The notes beneath the pieces are model-generated. The model ran no database searches and was not told the DNA's origin. It saw nothing but the letters and a program-made list of their open reading frames with translations. 64,000 nucleotides of DNA from Prevotella dentasini JCM 15908 (lineage in GTDB: Bacteria > Bacteroidota > Bacteroidia > Bacteroidales > Bacteroidaceae). The translations under genes were made by a program, and so were the position numbers. Positions 26,944-36,322 of the stretch are shown here, in pieces (positions within the stretch are counted from its first letter, which is position 1; the number at the start of each line of letters is the position of its first letter). The stretch is from positions 1-64,000 of the forward strand of contig NZ_BAKG01000001.1 of assembly GCF_000614065.1 (NCBI RefSeq), given 5' to 3'.

Positions 26944-28068
26944 ATGATAACTTCCGAACAACTAAAGGATATACAGGACAGAACGGTGGCTCTGCACCGT
27001 TACCTGAACATAGACAAGCGCGAAATAGAGTACGAGGAGGAGCAGCTTCGGACGCAGGCGCCCGACTTCTGGGAAGACCCGGCAAGGGCGCAGGAGCAGA
27101 TGAAGAAGGTAAAGGGCATAGAGAAGTGGATTAAGGGCTACAGGGAGATACGGTCGCTGGCCGATGAGCTGCAGCTCTCCTTCGACTTCTACAAGGACGA
27201 ACTCGTTACCGGGGAGGAGGTGGATGCCGCCTACGACAAGGCACTGAAGGCTGTTGAAGACCTCGAACTGAAGAACATGCTCCGTCAGGAGGAAGACCCG
27301 ATGGAGTGCGTGATGAAGATTAACTCGGGCGCAGGGGGTACGGAGAGTCAGGACTGGGCTTCCATGCTGATGCGGATGTACATGCGCTGGGGCGAGGCAC
27401 ACGGCTACCACGTTACCATCTCCGACCTTCAGGACGGCGACGAGGCCGGCATCAAGAGCGTAACGATGAAGTTTGAGGGAAGCGAATACGCTTTCGGCTA
27501 TCTCAAGAGCGAGAACGGCGTACACCGGTTGGTGCGCGTCAGCCCTTTCAACGCACAGGGAAAGCGCATGACGAGCTTTGCCAGCGTGTTTGTATCTCCG
27601 CTTGTCGACGATACCATAGAGGTGTACGTAGACCCTGCAAGGGTCAGTTGGGACACCTTTAGGTCAAGCGGTGCCGGTGGCCAGAACGTCAATAAGGTAG
27701 AGTCCGGAGTCCGTTTGCGCTATCAGTACGAAGACCCCGACACGGGCGAGAAGGAGGAAATCCTCATCGAGAATACCGAGACGCGCGACCAGCCCAAGAA
27801 CCGTGCCAAGGCCATGCAGCTGCTGAAATCGCAGCTCTACGACCGTGCGATGAAAAAAAGGATGGAAGAACAGGCCAAGATTGAGGCTTCCAAGAAAAAG
27901 ATAGAGTGGGGAAGCCAGATTCGCAGTTACGTTTTCGACGATCGGCGAGTGAAGGATCACCGCACCAACTACCAGACTTCGGATGTCTACGGGGTCATGG
28001 ACGGAAAGATAGACGGCTTCATCAAGGCTTATCTGATGGAGTTTCCCGTAACAGGGGAGGAGGTCTGA
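26944..28068 (+). CDS. prfB: Peptide chain release factor 2
   Basis: A 374-residue class I release factor reading UGA and UAA. The tripeptide that reads the stop codon is SPF (VRVSPFNAQG), and the catalytic motif that triggers peptidyl-tRNA hydrolysis is GGQ (SSGAGGQNVNKVESG). The gene runs from ATG 26944 in one open frame. It lacks the internal UGA and the +1 programmed frameshift known from E. coli and most other prfB genes, which agrees with many Bacteroidetes homologues. It begins 8 bp after the acyl-CoA synthetase stop, so read-through from that gene is possible. Confidence 0.97.
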   Translation: MITSEQLKDIQDRTVALHRYLNIDKREIEYEEEQLRTQAPDFWEDPARAQEQMKKVKGIEKWIKGYREIRSLADELQLSFDFYKDELVTGEEVDAAYDKALKAVEDLELKNMLRQEEDPMECVMKINSGAGGTESQDWASMLMRMYMRWGEAHGYHVTISDLQDGDEAGIKSVTMKFEGSEYAFGYLKSENGVHRLVRVSPFNAQGKRMTSFASVFVSPLVDDTIEVYVDPARVSWDTFRSSGAGGQNVNKVESGVRLRYQYEDPDTGEKEEILIENTETRDQPKNRAKAMQLLKSQLYDRAMKKRMEEQAKIEASKKKIEWGSQIRSYVFDDRRVKDHRTNYQTSDVYGVMDGKIDGFIKAYLMEFPVTGEEV

Positions 28069-28196
28069 CGGCATGATACAGGGCGGTCGGGGATGCCAAG
28101 TCGGTTCTTCCTGTCGGCCCGTTGCCCCGTCCTTTAGTCTCGTTCCGATAAGACAGCCACCCCGAACAAGCCTAATAACATTAAAAATATACCATT

Positions 28197-28340
28197 ATGA
28201 GTGAAAAAAGCAAACAACACCGCAAGCTGCGTGAGGCTCAGCAGGAGCGTCAGGCAAAGAAAGTCATCAAGTGGATTATCATCTGTCTCTTCCTCTTGGC
28301 AATAGCCGTAACCGTCTATTCCATCATAGTCGTAGGCTGA
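28197..28340 (+). CDS. Small single-span membrane protein (47 residues)
   Basis: An ORF of 47 codons from ATG 28197 to TGA 28338-28340. The first half is highly charged (MSEKSKQHRKLREAQQERQ), followed by one hydrophobic segment (IIICLFLLAIAVTVYSIIV), so it should be a membrane-anchored protein with a basic cytoplasmic tail. Its stop overlaps the start of the CYTH gene (TGATG), which argues that it is really translated and that the two are coupled. Its codon usage fits its surroundings. Function unknown. Confidence 0.75.
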   Translation: MSEKSKQHRKLREAQQERQAKKVIKWIIICLFLLAIAVTVYSIIVVG

Positions 28341-28837
28341 TGAGCGGACAGGAAATAGAGCGGAAGTTCCTTGTCCATAAGTCAGTGGACTGGAAGGCAA
28401 TGGCGAAATCGTCCTCGCGCATCCGTCAGGGCTACTTCGATGCCGTCAATACCGTCCGTATCCGCATCCGAGACGACCGTGGCTATCTCACCATCAAGGG
28501 CCCTTCGCGCGACGGAGGGTTGAGCCGGTATGAGTTTGAGAGGGAGATAACGCTTCGGGAAGCCGAAGAGCTGATGCAGCTCTGCGAACCCGGCATCATT
28601 GAAAAGCGTCGCTATCTGATTGACTTTGGAGGACACACCTTCGAGGTAGACGAGTTTCATGGCGACAACGAGGGCTTGGTGATGGCTGAAGTGGAATTGT
28701 CGGACGAGTCGGAGAGCTTCGACCGTCCTGCCTTTCTCGGACAGGAGGTTACCGGCGACCGCCGTTTCTACAATTCGCACATGCGCTGCAACCCGTTCAG
28801 CCTTTGGCGCGGAACCTTGCCAGAAGAATACCGATAG
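28340..28837 (+). CDS. CYTH domain protein (triphosphate tunnel metalloenzyme)
   Basis: A 165-residue CYTH protein. The signature ExExK is near the N-terminus (GQEIERKFLV, residues 3-12), followed by alternating charged strands (RIRIRDDRGYLTIKG, EFEREIT, FEVDEFHG, MAEVELSDE) that build the tunnel and bind metal and triphosphate. Members of this family hydrolyse inorganic tripolyphosphate or thiamine triphosphate; short bacterial ones like this are usually inorganic triphosphatases. The ATG overlaps the stop of the 47-residue membrane protein, so the two are probably co-translated. Its 3' end overlaps the convergent VanZ-like gene by 41 bp. Confidence 0.9.
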   Translation: MSGQEIERKFLVHKSVDWKAMAKSSSRIRQGYFDAVNTVRIRIRDDRGYLTIKGPSRDGGLSRYEFEREITLREAEELMQLCEPGIIEKRRYLIDFGGHTFEVDEFHGDNEGLVMAEVELSDESESFDRPAFLGQEVTGDRRFYNSHMRCNPFSLWRGTLPEEYR

Positions 28838-29183
28838 CGAGGGCAAGGCTTGTCCCGATGGTGTCGGCAAGGAAGTCGAGCCACTCTCCGCTCCGTCTGC
28901 CGCCCGTGCAGTGGGCTTGCAGTATCTCTATCAGTCCACCCATGAGCGTGGGCAGAAGCCAGACCCAAAGCAAAAGCTGCTTGGGTCTGGCTTTTTCTTT
29001 GCCTGCCCGCAGCCTCTCTATGGTGATGACGAGACACCAGACGAGGTACATCGCCACGTGTGTCCATTTGTCTATCAGGCTGACATGGCTGAGCGGCGTC
29101 TCGGGAATGTCTGCAAAGCACAGCACCCAGATAGCTGTCAGGATGCAGGAGGAAAGCGGATAGTGGATTATAATGTTGCGCAT
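28797..29183 (-). CDS. VanZ-like family membrane protein
   Basis: About 128 residues from the ATG at 29183 (MRNIIIHYPLSSCILTAIWV). Four hydrophobic segments are visible. The VanZ pattern is DKWTHVAMYLVWCLVI in the second segment and later LIEILQAHCTGGRRSGEWLDFLADTIGTSLA, where the Glu, Gln, Arg and Asp residues are those conserved in VanZ-like proteins. The biochemical role of this family is not known; the name comes from a teicoplanin-resistance gene. It converges on the CYTH gene with a 41-bp overlap and starts 44 bp after the stop of the papain-like lipoprotein gene. Confidence 0.85.
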   Translation of the reverse strand: MRNIIIHYPLSSCILTAIWVLCFADIPETPLSHVSLIDKWTHVAMYLVWCLVITIERLRAGKEKARPKQLLLWVWLLPTLMGGLIEILQAHCTGGRRSGEWLDFLADTIGTSLALAIGILLARFRAKG

Positions 29184-29226
29184 AAGCAATGCGTGGGGCT
29201 GTCGTAAACTGCAAAAGCAGATGTTT

Positions 29227-30261
29227 TTATTCGGCAGGGAGGAATACCGCAATGGTCTTCAGCCTGATATAGTTCTCGCTAAGATACATGAAGCCATTGT
29301 AGGGGTTGTCGTTTCCCCAACTGTTCTTGCAGCGGAAGAACAGCCGTCCGCGGCTGTCGTGAGCCAGTCCTGTTATCTCCATGCAGTGGTCGTCGGTAGT
29401 CTTGTGCGCCTCGAACGAATACTGGCGGTGCTTCTGGCTCACTTTCTCCTTTTCGTTGTGCAAGGTTGCCGTTCCGTGCTCAAAGGAAAAGCCCGGCTCG
29501 GAGATGTCTCCCTCCCAGCAGACGGGGTGTCCCTGACGGAGCGCACGCACGATTCGCGCCATCATCGTGTCTATGGGAACATTGAGGAAGGTGTTGTGAT
29601 AGTAATTGTCAGGCACTTCAAGCGCGAAACGCTGCCCGAAGGGGTGGTGGGTAAAGCTCGTCAGAGCCTCGTACTCGTCGGAACGGCAGACGCTGTGGGC
29701 AAACTCAAGGGGCGTATAGACGGCTCCGAGCATGAAAACCTGCCGGGGAGGATAGCCCAGTCCTTTGTCAAGAAGCAGCGAAATGTCTGCAAGCCTGCTC
29801 TGAGGCGAGTCTTTTGCGGGTGTGCTGAGGCTCTTCTCTATCCGCCGGCACAACATGTTGTAGTCGGCATCGTCGGGTCTGTGATAGGCGTCGAAGTGCT
29901 GCAGGCCGTAGGTTTCTATGAGATTGATGAGCATGCCCGGCATGCCGCGCATGGTAATCGGCCTGTCCGACTTGCCGCCTTGGGTGTAAAGGCGGTGTGT
30001 AGCCTGCTCCGTCAGGTACATGCGGGCTACATAATCGGGGCTGAGATGGACGGAGTCGCCCTGCTGAAGGTGTTCCGTCTCTATCGTAGCCAGCATGGCG
30101 TAGACCCAGCAGAGCGGGCTTGAGCCTTGATTCTTGACCGGTGTGGTCTTCAGGACAATGTCGTCGGTCAGCCGCAGGGGGCGATAAATGTCTTTTTGGC
30201 TCTGTTTTCCGCAGCCGATGAGGGCCAGCAGAAGAGCCGACAGGATAATTTTCTGTTTCAT
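29227..30261 (-). CDS. Papain-like (C1/PepC-type) cysteine peptidase lipoprotein
   Basis: A 344-residue protein with an SPII signal (lipid cysteine C17 in LLALIGCGKQ). The C1 peptidase active site is visible: VKNQGSSPLCWVYAM with Gln45 and nucleophile C51, the His in TTDDHCMEITG, and the Asn in FRCKNSWGND. The overall spacing is like bleomycin hydrolase/PepC relatives found as lipoproteins in Bacteroidetes. It probably faces the periplasm or surface and trims peptides. Its ATG at 30261 overlaps the TAA stop of the FecE-like ATPase gene (TAATG), so the two are translationally coupled. Confidence 0.88.
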   Translation of the reverse strand: MKQKIILSALLLALIGCGKQSQKDIYRPLRLTDDIVLKTTPVKNQGSSPLCWVYAMLATIETEHLQQGDSVHLSPDYVARMYLTEQATHRLYTQGGKSDRPITMRGMPGMLINLIETYGLQHFDAYHRPDDADYNMLCRRIEKSLSTPAKDSPQSRLADISLLLDKGLGYPPRQVFMLGAVYTPLEFAHSVCRSDEYEALTSFTHHPFGQRFALEVPDNYYHNTFLNVPIDTMMARIVRALRQGHPVCWEGDISEPGFSFEHGTATLHNEKEKVSQKHRQYSFEAHKTTDDHCMEITGLAHDSRGRLFFRCKNSWGNDNPYNGFMYLSENYIRLKTIAVFLPAE

Positions 30262-31015
30262 TATGCCTTTGTTTCGTTTAACAGCTGTGGCCCGGACGCT
30301 TTGTTTCCGTCTGTCAGCAGTTGTTCTATTCCGCTCTTTACATCGTCGGGCGTAACCGTCTGAAGCCCCGAATGGTCTATCCTGATGAGGCTGTCGGCGT
30401 AGCGCAGGGCGAGTTCCAAGTCGTGTGTGGAGAGGAGGATGAGCTTGTCGTGCGTCTTCGACAGGCGGCTGAGGAGCCGGAACATGTCTACCTTGGACGG
30501 GAAGTCGAGGAAGGCGGTAGGCTCGTCGAGCATAATCGCCGGTGTCTGCTGTGCCAATGCCTTGGCAATCATGGTCTTCTGGAGTTCGCCGTCGGACAGG
30601 GTCTGTATCATTCTGTCGCACAGCGGCGCAATGCCTACGGCGGCTATGGACTCCGCAACGACCGTCTTGTCGCGGCTTGCCAGACTTCCCCAGAATCCCG
30701 TATAGGCGTGCGGCCCAGCCCGACCACCTCTGCCACGGTGAGATTCTGCACGTCCGGCCTGTGGGGCAGCACGATGCTGACATACCGTGCCAGCTCTCTC
30801 TGCGAGAGGAGCAGCATGTCCTGTCCGTCAATCGTCATGCTTCCGCCTGCCGGAGGGAGGAATCCCGTGAGGGTTTTCAGCAGGGTCGACTTTCCGATGC
30901 CGTTGTCGCCAATCAGGCAGGTCAGCCCTCCGCTCCGTATATCGATGCTGATATTGGCGACGACGGGAGCTTCGCGGCGGTATCCGACGGAAAGATGGGA
31001 TAAGCTGATAATCAT
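30261..31015 (-). CDS. FecE-like ABC transporter ATPase, frameshifted
   Basis: An ABC ATPase of the iron-siderophore/cobalamin importer type. Walker A is GDNGIGKST, followed by the Q-loop region (VSIVLPHRPDVQNLTV), then after a frame break the signature LSDGELQ, Walker B AIMLDEPTAFLDF and the switch HDLELALRYAD. The break is near 30702: GRTPYTGFWGSLASRDKTVV is recovered with one base added after GCC. Corrected length is about 251 residues. The ATG at 31015 lies only 4 bp after a -7 promoter box. No permease or binding-protein gene is adjacent; the next gene is a coupled peptidase. The substrate is unknown. Confidence 0.87.
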
Positions 31016-31019
31016 GTTG

Positions 31020-31027
31020 CAAAGATA
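31020..31027 (-). promoter_or_regulatory. -7 promoter box abutting the ABC ATPase start
   Basis: TATCTTTG on the minus strand, with only 4 bp between the box and the ATG at 31015. This is the same geometry as at the patatin gene and suggests a leaderless mRNA. Confidence 0.55.
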
Positions 31028-31175
31028 CGGAAAGACGGTGAGAGACGGGCAGACCGCGGTGTTTTTCTGTCTTTTTTTTCTTATCCGGGCATCTTCAGCG
31101 GCCCATCCGGCCTGTCTGAACGGCGTGTTGACTTTTCCTTTTTGCGTACACTGATTTGCCATTACCGAACAAACA

Positions 31176-31207
31176 TTTGGCAACATCAATCGTTCGTACT
31201 ATCTTTG
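31176..31207 (+). promoter_or_regulatory. Full sigma-ABfr promoter for pdxST
   Basis: TTTG at 31176-31179, 20-bp spacer, TATCTTTG at 31200-31207. The pdxS ATG is 66 bp downstream. Confidence 0.8.
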
Positions 31208-31273
31208 CCGGCGCAATCCAACCTTTGCATGATTATCATTGTTGAACCAAAATAGAATTAAGATTTACACGCT

Positions 31274-32149
31274 ATGGAACAGAGCAGACAAGAACTTAAC
31301 AGAAACTTGGCACAGATGCTGAAAGGCGGTGTCATCATGGACGTAACTACACCCGAGCAGGCACACATTGCCGAAGAGGCAGGAGCCTGTGCCGTCATGG
31401 CACTGGAGCGTATTCCGGCCGACATCCGTGCCGCCGGCGGCGTGTCGCGCATGAGCGACCCCAAGATGATACGCGGTATTCAGGAAGCCGTGAGCATCCC
31501 CGTCATGGCAAAATGCCGTATCGGCCACTTTGCCGAAGCACAGATTTTGCAGGCCATAGAGATAGACTACATCGACGAAAGCGAGGTTCTTTCGCCTGCC
31601 GATGACGTTTACCATATAGACAAGAACGCCTTCGACGTACCCTTTGTCTGTGGTGCGAAAGACCTCGGTGAGGCACTGCGCCGCATCAGCGAGGGCGCGA
31701 CGATGATCCGTACCAAGGGCGAGCCCGGCACGGGCGACATCATTCAGGCCGTTCGCCACATGCGCATGATGCAGTCGGAAATGCGCCGTCTGACCTCTCT
31801 TCAGGCCGACGAGCTGTACGAGGCTGCCAAGTCGCTGCGCGTACCCTACGAGCTGGTGAAGTACGTACACGACAACGGCAAGCTGCCCGTGGTCAACTTC
31901 GCTGCCGGCGGTGTAGCTACGCCTGCCGACGCTGCGCTGATGATGCAGCTCGGAGCGGAGGGAGTGTTCGTCGGCTCCGGCATCTTCAAGTCTGGAAATC
32001 CCGAGAAGCGTGCACGTGCCATCGTACAGGCAGTCACCAACTTCAGGGATGCCAAGATGATTGCAGAGCTGAGCGAAGACCTCGGCGAGGCTATGGTGGG
32101 CATCAACGAGAGCGAGATTGCCGTGCTGATGGCAGAAAGAGGAAAGTAG
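31274..32149 (+). CDS. pdxS: Pyridoxal 5'-phosphate synthase lyase subunit
   Basis: A 291-residue (beta/alpha)8 synthase subunit that makes PLP from ribose 5-phosphate, glyceraldehyde 3-phosphate and ammonia. Signature regions are [20 protein letters not shown] near the start, [12 protein letters not shown] with the first active-site Lys, [14 protein letters not shown] phosphate loop ([15 protein letters not shown]), and [30 protein letters not shown]. The frame is intact. It is followed after 32 bp by pdxT, the glutaminase that supplies ammonia; the two form the dodecameric complex of the DXP-independent pathway. Confidence 0.98.
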   Translation: MEQSRQELNRNLAQMLKGGVIMDVTTPEQAHIAEEAGACAVMALERIPADIRAAGGVSRMSDPKMIRGIQEAVSIPVMAKCRIGHFAEAQILQAIEIDYIDESEVLSPADDVYHIDKNAFDVPFVCGAKDLGEALRRISEGATMIRTKGEPGTGDIIQAVRHMRMMQSEMRRLTSLQADELYEAAKSLRVPYELVKYVHDNGKLPVVNFAAGGVATPADAALMMQLGAEGVFVGSGIFKSGNPEKRARAIVQAVTNFRDAKMIAELSEDLGEAMVGINESEIAVLMAERGK

Positions 32150-32181
32150 AATCCGCCCCCTGTACCGATTAGAGCAATACG

Positions 32182-32793
32182 ATGAAGATAGCCATTCTTT
32201 CCCTTCAGGGAGCTTTTATCGAGCATGCGCGGATATTGCAGAGACTGGGAGCGGAGACCTTCGAGATACGGCAGGCCTCTGACTGGGACCGGCAGAAGGA
32301 CGCACTCGTCATTCCCGGTGGCGAGAGCACGGTCATTCTGAAGCTCCTCCACGAGCTGAACCTCTTCCAGTCTGTCCGTAGGGCCATTGCCGGCGGGCTG
32401 CCCGTGTTCGGCACTTGTGCCGGACTGATACTGCTTTCGCGCCACCTGCTGAATCCCCGTTCGCCCTACGAGCGCATCGGAACCATGGACATAACCACCT
32501 GCCGGAACGCATACGGCCGGCAGCTGGGGAGTTTCTTCACCGTTCACGACTTCAAGGGGGCCGGCCATCCGCTGCCCATGAGCTTCATCCGCGCGCCCTA
32601 TATAGAAAAGGTGGGAGACGGCGTGGAGGTGCTGGCAGAGGTGGACGGGCACATTGTGGCAGCCCGGCAGGGAAACCAGCTCGTTACGGCCTTCCACCCG
32701 GAACTGAACGACGAAACCTTTATCCACCAGCTGTTTGTGGATATGGTCAGGGAGTCGGTGTCTTCAAAGCGCGGGTCCGATATAGGGAAATAG
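32182..32793 (+). CDS. pdxT: Pyridoxal 5'-phosphate synthase glutaminase subunit
   Basis: A 203-residue class I glutamine amidotransferase. It shows GGEST (oxyanion/glutamine contact, residues 46-50), the nucleophile C79 in FGTCAGLILL, and the C-terminal His-Glu pair in AFHPELN. It frees ammonia from glutamine and channels it to PdxS, encoded just upstream in the same operon. It is a little longer than typical PdxT, with a C-terminal extension after VRESVSS. A 22-nt repeat array begins 58 bp after the stop. Confidence 0.97.
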   Translation: MKIAILSLQGAFIEHARILQRLGAETFEIRQASDWDRQKDALVIPGGESTVILKLLHELNLFQSVRRAIAGGLPVFGTCAGLILLSRHLLNPRSPYERIGTMDITTCRNAYGRQLGSFFTVHDFKGAGHPLPMSFIRAPYIEKVGDGVEVLAEVDGHIVAARQGNQLVTAFHPELNDETFIHQLFVDMVRESVSSKRGSDIGK

Positions 32794-33127
32794 CAGCACG
32801 GAATGTAAAGAAAAGTCATCCCCGTTGTTTCAAAGCATTGGGATGGCGACATGAAAGCGGCACTTTCGGTGAACGAAAGTGCCGCTTTCATTGTCTCAAA
32901 GTGTCTTGTTCGCCTGACGAAAGCTCGATAATGGTAATATGATTTTATTATCGTCTGTGAATCAGTGGTTTGCAGTTTCTTCTTTTTTGTGTGAGAAGGA
33001 AATCGCTCTATGGGATGCCCGGCTTGGTTTGTAAAGACATTTCGTATCAGGGAGTAGATGTTGTTCTTACGTGGATGGGTGGAAGAAAAGTAAGGGGACA
33101 ATAGCCCTCCTTCTTTGAGTAAGCAGC
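32794..33127. other. Intergenic region after pdxT with a 22-nt array
   Basis: About 330 bp between convergent pdxT and the adhesin gene. It holds the array at 32852-32939 and, further on, A+T-rich sequence without a credible ORF. Confidence 0.5.
32852..32939. repeat. 22-nt repeat array, locus 3 (about 4 units)
   Basis: Phased blocks start at 32852, 32874, 32896 and 32918. The first two are inverted copies of the core (TGAAAGCGGCACTTTCG and CGAAAGTGCCGCTTTCA), giving a perfect 18-bp hairpin at 32851-32891 with loop GTGAA. The third and fourth blocks are degraded (TCAAAGTGTC, CGAAAGCTCG) but keep the 22-nt spacing. The hairpin could also stop pdxT transcription. Confidence 0.8.
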
Positions 33128-33179
33128 AATAAAAAGCAGACAGCACGTTCCCAAGACGGGAGGACGGGCTGTCTGCTTT
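33128..33179 (-). terminator. Terminator of the adhesin gene
   Basis: On the minus strand AAAGCAGACAGC pairs with GCTGTCTGCTTT, followed by TTTATTG. It is 44 bp past the adhesin stop codon. Confidence 0.7.
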
Positions 33180-33222
33180 GCGGTTCAGTTCGTTCTATAC
33201 TTTTTCAGGGATGATGCGACGC

Positions 33223-36200
33223 TTACTTTACGGCGTACTTCTGCCCGCCGATGACGTAGATGCCGCGTGGGAGACCCTTCAGCGATGTTGCGTTCCGGCG
33301 TATCAGCCTGCCTGTAAGGTCGTAAATGTCTGTCGGACGGGCAGCGTCCGCGGTCAGACTTTCCATGCCCATAGTTACCGAAACGATGACTGCGACGGGT
33401 GCCGACTCGTTGCCGTTGGAGTAGAGAACTGTAACCTGATAGGTGTGTTCGCCTTCATCGGCGGTCTTGTCTACGTAGGAGGTCAGGTCCTTGACGGTTG
33501 TCAGGAGCGTGCCGTCGCGATAGACGTTGTATCCCGTTACGCTGCCCGTACCACGCTCAAAGCTGATGTCGTCGATGGCCAGCCAGTTGCACTTGTTCGG
33601 CTCGTTCGTACTCTGGATGGCAAAGAAGATTGCCCCTGCCGGAAGCTCGGCCGTGAACTCCTGCCATTCGCCCTTGTCGGCAGTGTAGTTTGCGAGTTGG
33701 TGGAAGCTCCCGGGCTTGGTGTCGGTGGTGGAATAGAGTACGTTGATGTTCTCGGAGAACATTTTGTCGTTGGCATTGTGGTTGAGCGCGTAGAAGGTGA
33801 TGGTCTGCGCGTTGCCCGAAAGGTCGGGGCTAATCAGCCAGTTGTCGTTGGCCCGATACTCCGTGCCGTCGGAGTTGATGCAGTAGATTGACGAGAGGTA
33901 GGAGTAGCCGGAGTGTCCCGGGAAGTAGCTTCCGGCCTGATAGTCCTGCTCGAAGTTGGTTACCATGAAGGCATACTTCTCGTGTTCGTGTGGCAGTTGG
34001 AGGTCGCTGAAGAGCGAACCAACAATTTCTTGGTCGTTGTCTACCGTCGTCCAGTCGCCGATATTGTCCGTCAGCCACGGCTCGTAGCTTTCGAAGTCTT
34101 CCGTAATCATCTCGTTCTTTGTCTCGGGAGCCGTCCATGAGAGGCTGACACCTTCTTCTGTGTTCTTCCCCGTCAGTTCCCTGACTGTAGAGCCTTATAG
34201 TCGAAGAGGTCAATGACTCCCATTGCCGTATTGTTCTCGGGTTGCTCGTCTCCGTCCATGGCTATTTCGGCCGTCATGGGAAGCTCTTCGTCGGCGAAGA
34301 GTATGTTGGGCGTCAGCTCAACCTGAATGTCTGTGTTGCAGAACGGGGGCAGCGGCTTGCTGATGGTTGTATGGAAGATGGTTTCGTCGCCTGCTTTCAC
34401 GGTCAGGGTATAGTCCTTAGCCTCCTCGCTGCCATAGTTTTTCACTTTCACCTTCAGCGAAGTCTTCTTGCCGCGCTGCACTTTTTCGGGCAGCACCATG
34501 CTGACTGCCACATCTTTGTTGGACGCTACGGCAACGTTGACATTGTCCAAGTAGACTACCTGAGGAACGTCCGGCGCGCCTGTTGCTTCGAGCTGGAACT
34601 GGAACATCACGTTCTCGAGCTGCCCCAAGTAGGACGGCAGGTCGACCTGTGCGGCCGTCCACTCCGTGGCTTCGGCTAATGGGAAGGTCTTCAGGGGCAG
34701 TACGCTGCCGTCGGGCATGACTACCATCAGGTTGAACTGGGCAAACTTGGCTCCGTCGGAGCGGTAGCTGAAGACTGCCTTCATCCTGTCGGAGTTTTCG
34801 AGCTTTATCTTTCCCGTCTTGAAGTTGAGCTTGTCGTTATATGCAATGGATGTGAACTTGATGCAGGAACCGTCGTCGTCGGACGAGGAGGTGTCGAATC
34901 CGATGGTAGAGACACCGTAGTCGTATCCCATTCCTTCACCGTCCATCCACCAGAAGTGGCTGAATCCCTGCTTGAAGCCGTCGTTGAAGCTGTCGCGATA
35001 GGGCAGGATGTCGGGTGCACCGACGATAATCGCATTGGAGTATACGAAGTCGCTCTGCCCTCCGGCGTTGCTTGCCGCAACGGCATACTGGAGAATCCGC
35101 TGCTTGCCTTCGCCCGTATTGACGTCTATGTCGGTCTCGGTCTTTCCTTGAACGTCCTGTACCGGCACCGTCGGCTGGTTTTTGTCGTCGAATCCGCAGA
35201 GCTTGTAGACAATCTTTTCAGGATTAATCCGGCCCTTGTTAGCCCCTTCCGTAACCTTTTTCCACGCAGCCCCGATATGCGTCTTGTTGTCTTTGATGAC
35301 GAGAGACTCGGGCATCAGCGGCTTGTCTACGCCCACGAAGGCAGATGCTGAAGCCTCCTTGCCCTTGTTGCCGCCTGCGTATGCCGCCACGGTATAGGTG
35401 TTGTTGCCGTTGTGGACGACATTCTCGTCGTCGAAGGTCTGGCGGCTGCCCGGATCAGTGTCTTTCAGTGTGGCCAGCATTTCGCCGTTCCGCTTCACCA
35501 CCACGCTGTCAATGGTAGTCAGGTCGGTTCCTGCGACGGTCTTCGTTGGCAGTACGAACGATATTCTTGCCTTGGGGTCGCCCGTCTCGTCTGCCACGAC
35601 CTGCAATCCAGTCGGGGCTTCGGGTGCGCTGTCGACGGCTCCTTCCTCTACGGTCAGGTCGTATACATACAGGCGGTTGTGGTCAGCCTCTGTCTCGGCG
35701 TGGAATCCTATGCAGTAGTTGCCGTCTTTTTCGGGCGTGAAAGTCTTGGAGAAGAAAACCGTATCGCCCCCTATCTCGGTTGTTGGAAGAATGTCCTGAC
35801 CTGCCTCCATGCCTTCGTTGGTTTGCTCCGTTCCCACGCTGACCTTGAGTTTTTCCTTATAGTAAGAGCTGTTGGCGCGTGTATGGAACTTTATATTGTA
35901 GTTTGTCCCGGCCTTAAGCTCTATCATTGGCGAGATGAGCCAGTCGTCAGCGTTCTCGAGGCTGTTGTACTTGTAGCACGCATTGCCTGCTCCGCTCATC
36001 TCCCTGTAGAAGAACCATGTAGTGCCGTCCTTGTTGTTGTCCACGATGGTGAACTGATTGAAGACGCTCTCGTCGTTGAGCAGTGCCGTCCAAGCAGGTT
36101 TTACGACTTCCTGTGGCTCCTTTGCCGCCCTGCCATTGTTCACGGTCGGGGCCTTCATTGCCCGTGCCGGGTGGGTTACAGAGCCGAAAGGCACGTTTAC

Positions 36201-36290
36201 CTTGTGCTCATCCTGCTGCGCCATACTGCTTAGGGGCGCAGACAACATCACTGCCAGACAGAGTGATAATAGCTTAGTGTCTTTTTTCAT
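33223..36290 (-). CDS. Choice-of-anchor J / cleaved-adhesin family secreted protein, frameshifted
   Basis: The frames join near 34190 (VRELTGKNTEEGVSLSWTAP is recovered after a one-base correction), giving about 1022 residues. It has a signal peptide (ending SMAQQ), then at least two MAM/cleaved-adhesin-like beta-sandwich domains (W-NNKDGTTWFFYRE..., NDDWLISP-type motifs: ADDWLISPMIEL and ANDNWLISPDLSG), and fibronectin-like stretches (EAPTGLQVVADE, VSLSWTAPE). The C-terminal tail (IYDLTGRLIRRNATSL...GLPRGIYVIGG) is like the Por/type IX sorting tails that lead to export and anchoring at the surface. Likely role: surface adhesin or binding protein. Confidence 0.85.
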
Positions 36291-36322
36291 TACCGTAAAA
36301 TATTAGTTAATACTCGTTCTTT

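Noticed and set aside
26944..27100. Programmed +1 frameshift in prfB
   Set aside because: The frame is open from the ATG through the N-terminal domain, with no internal UGA after a CUU-type slippery site.
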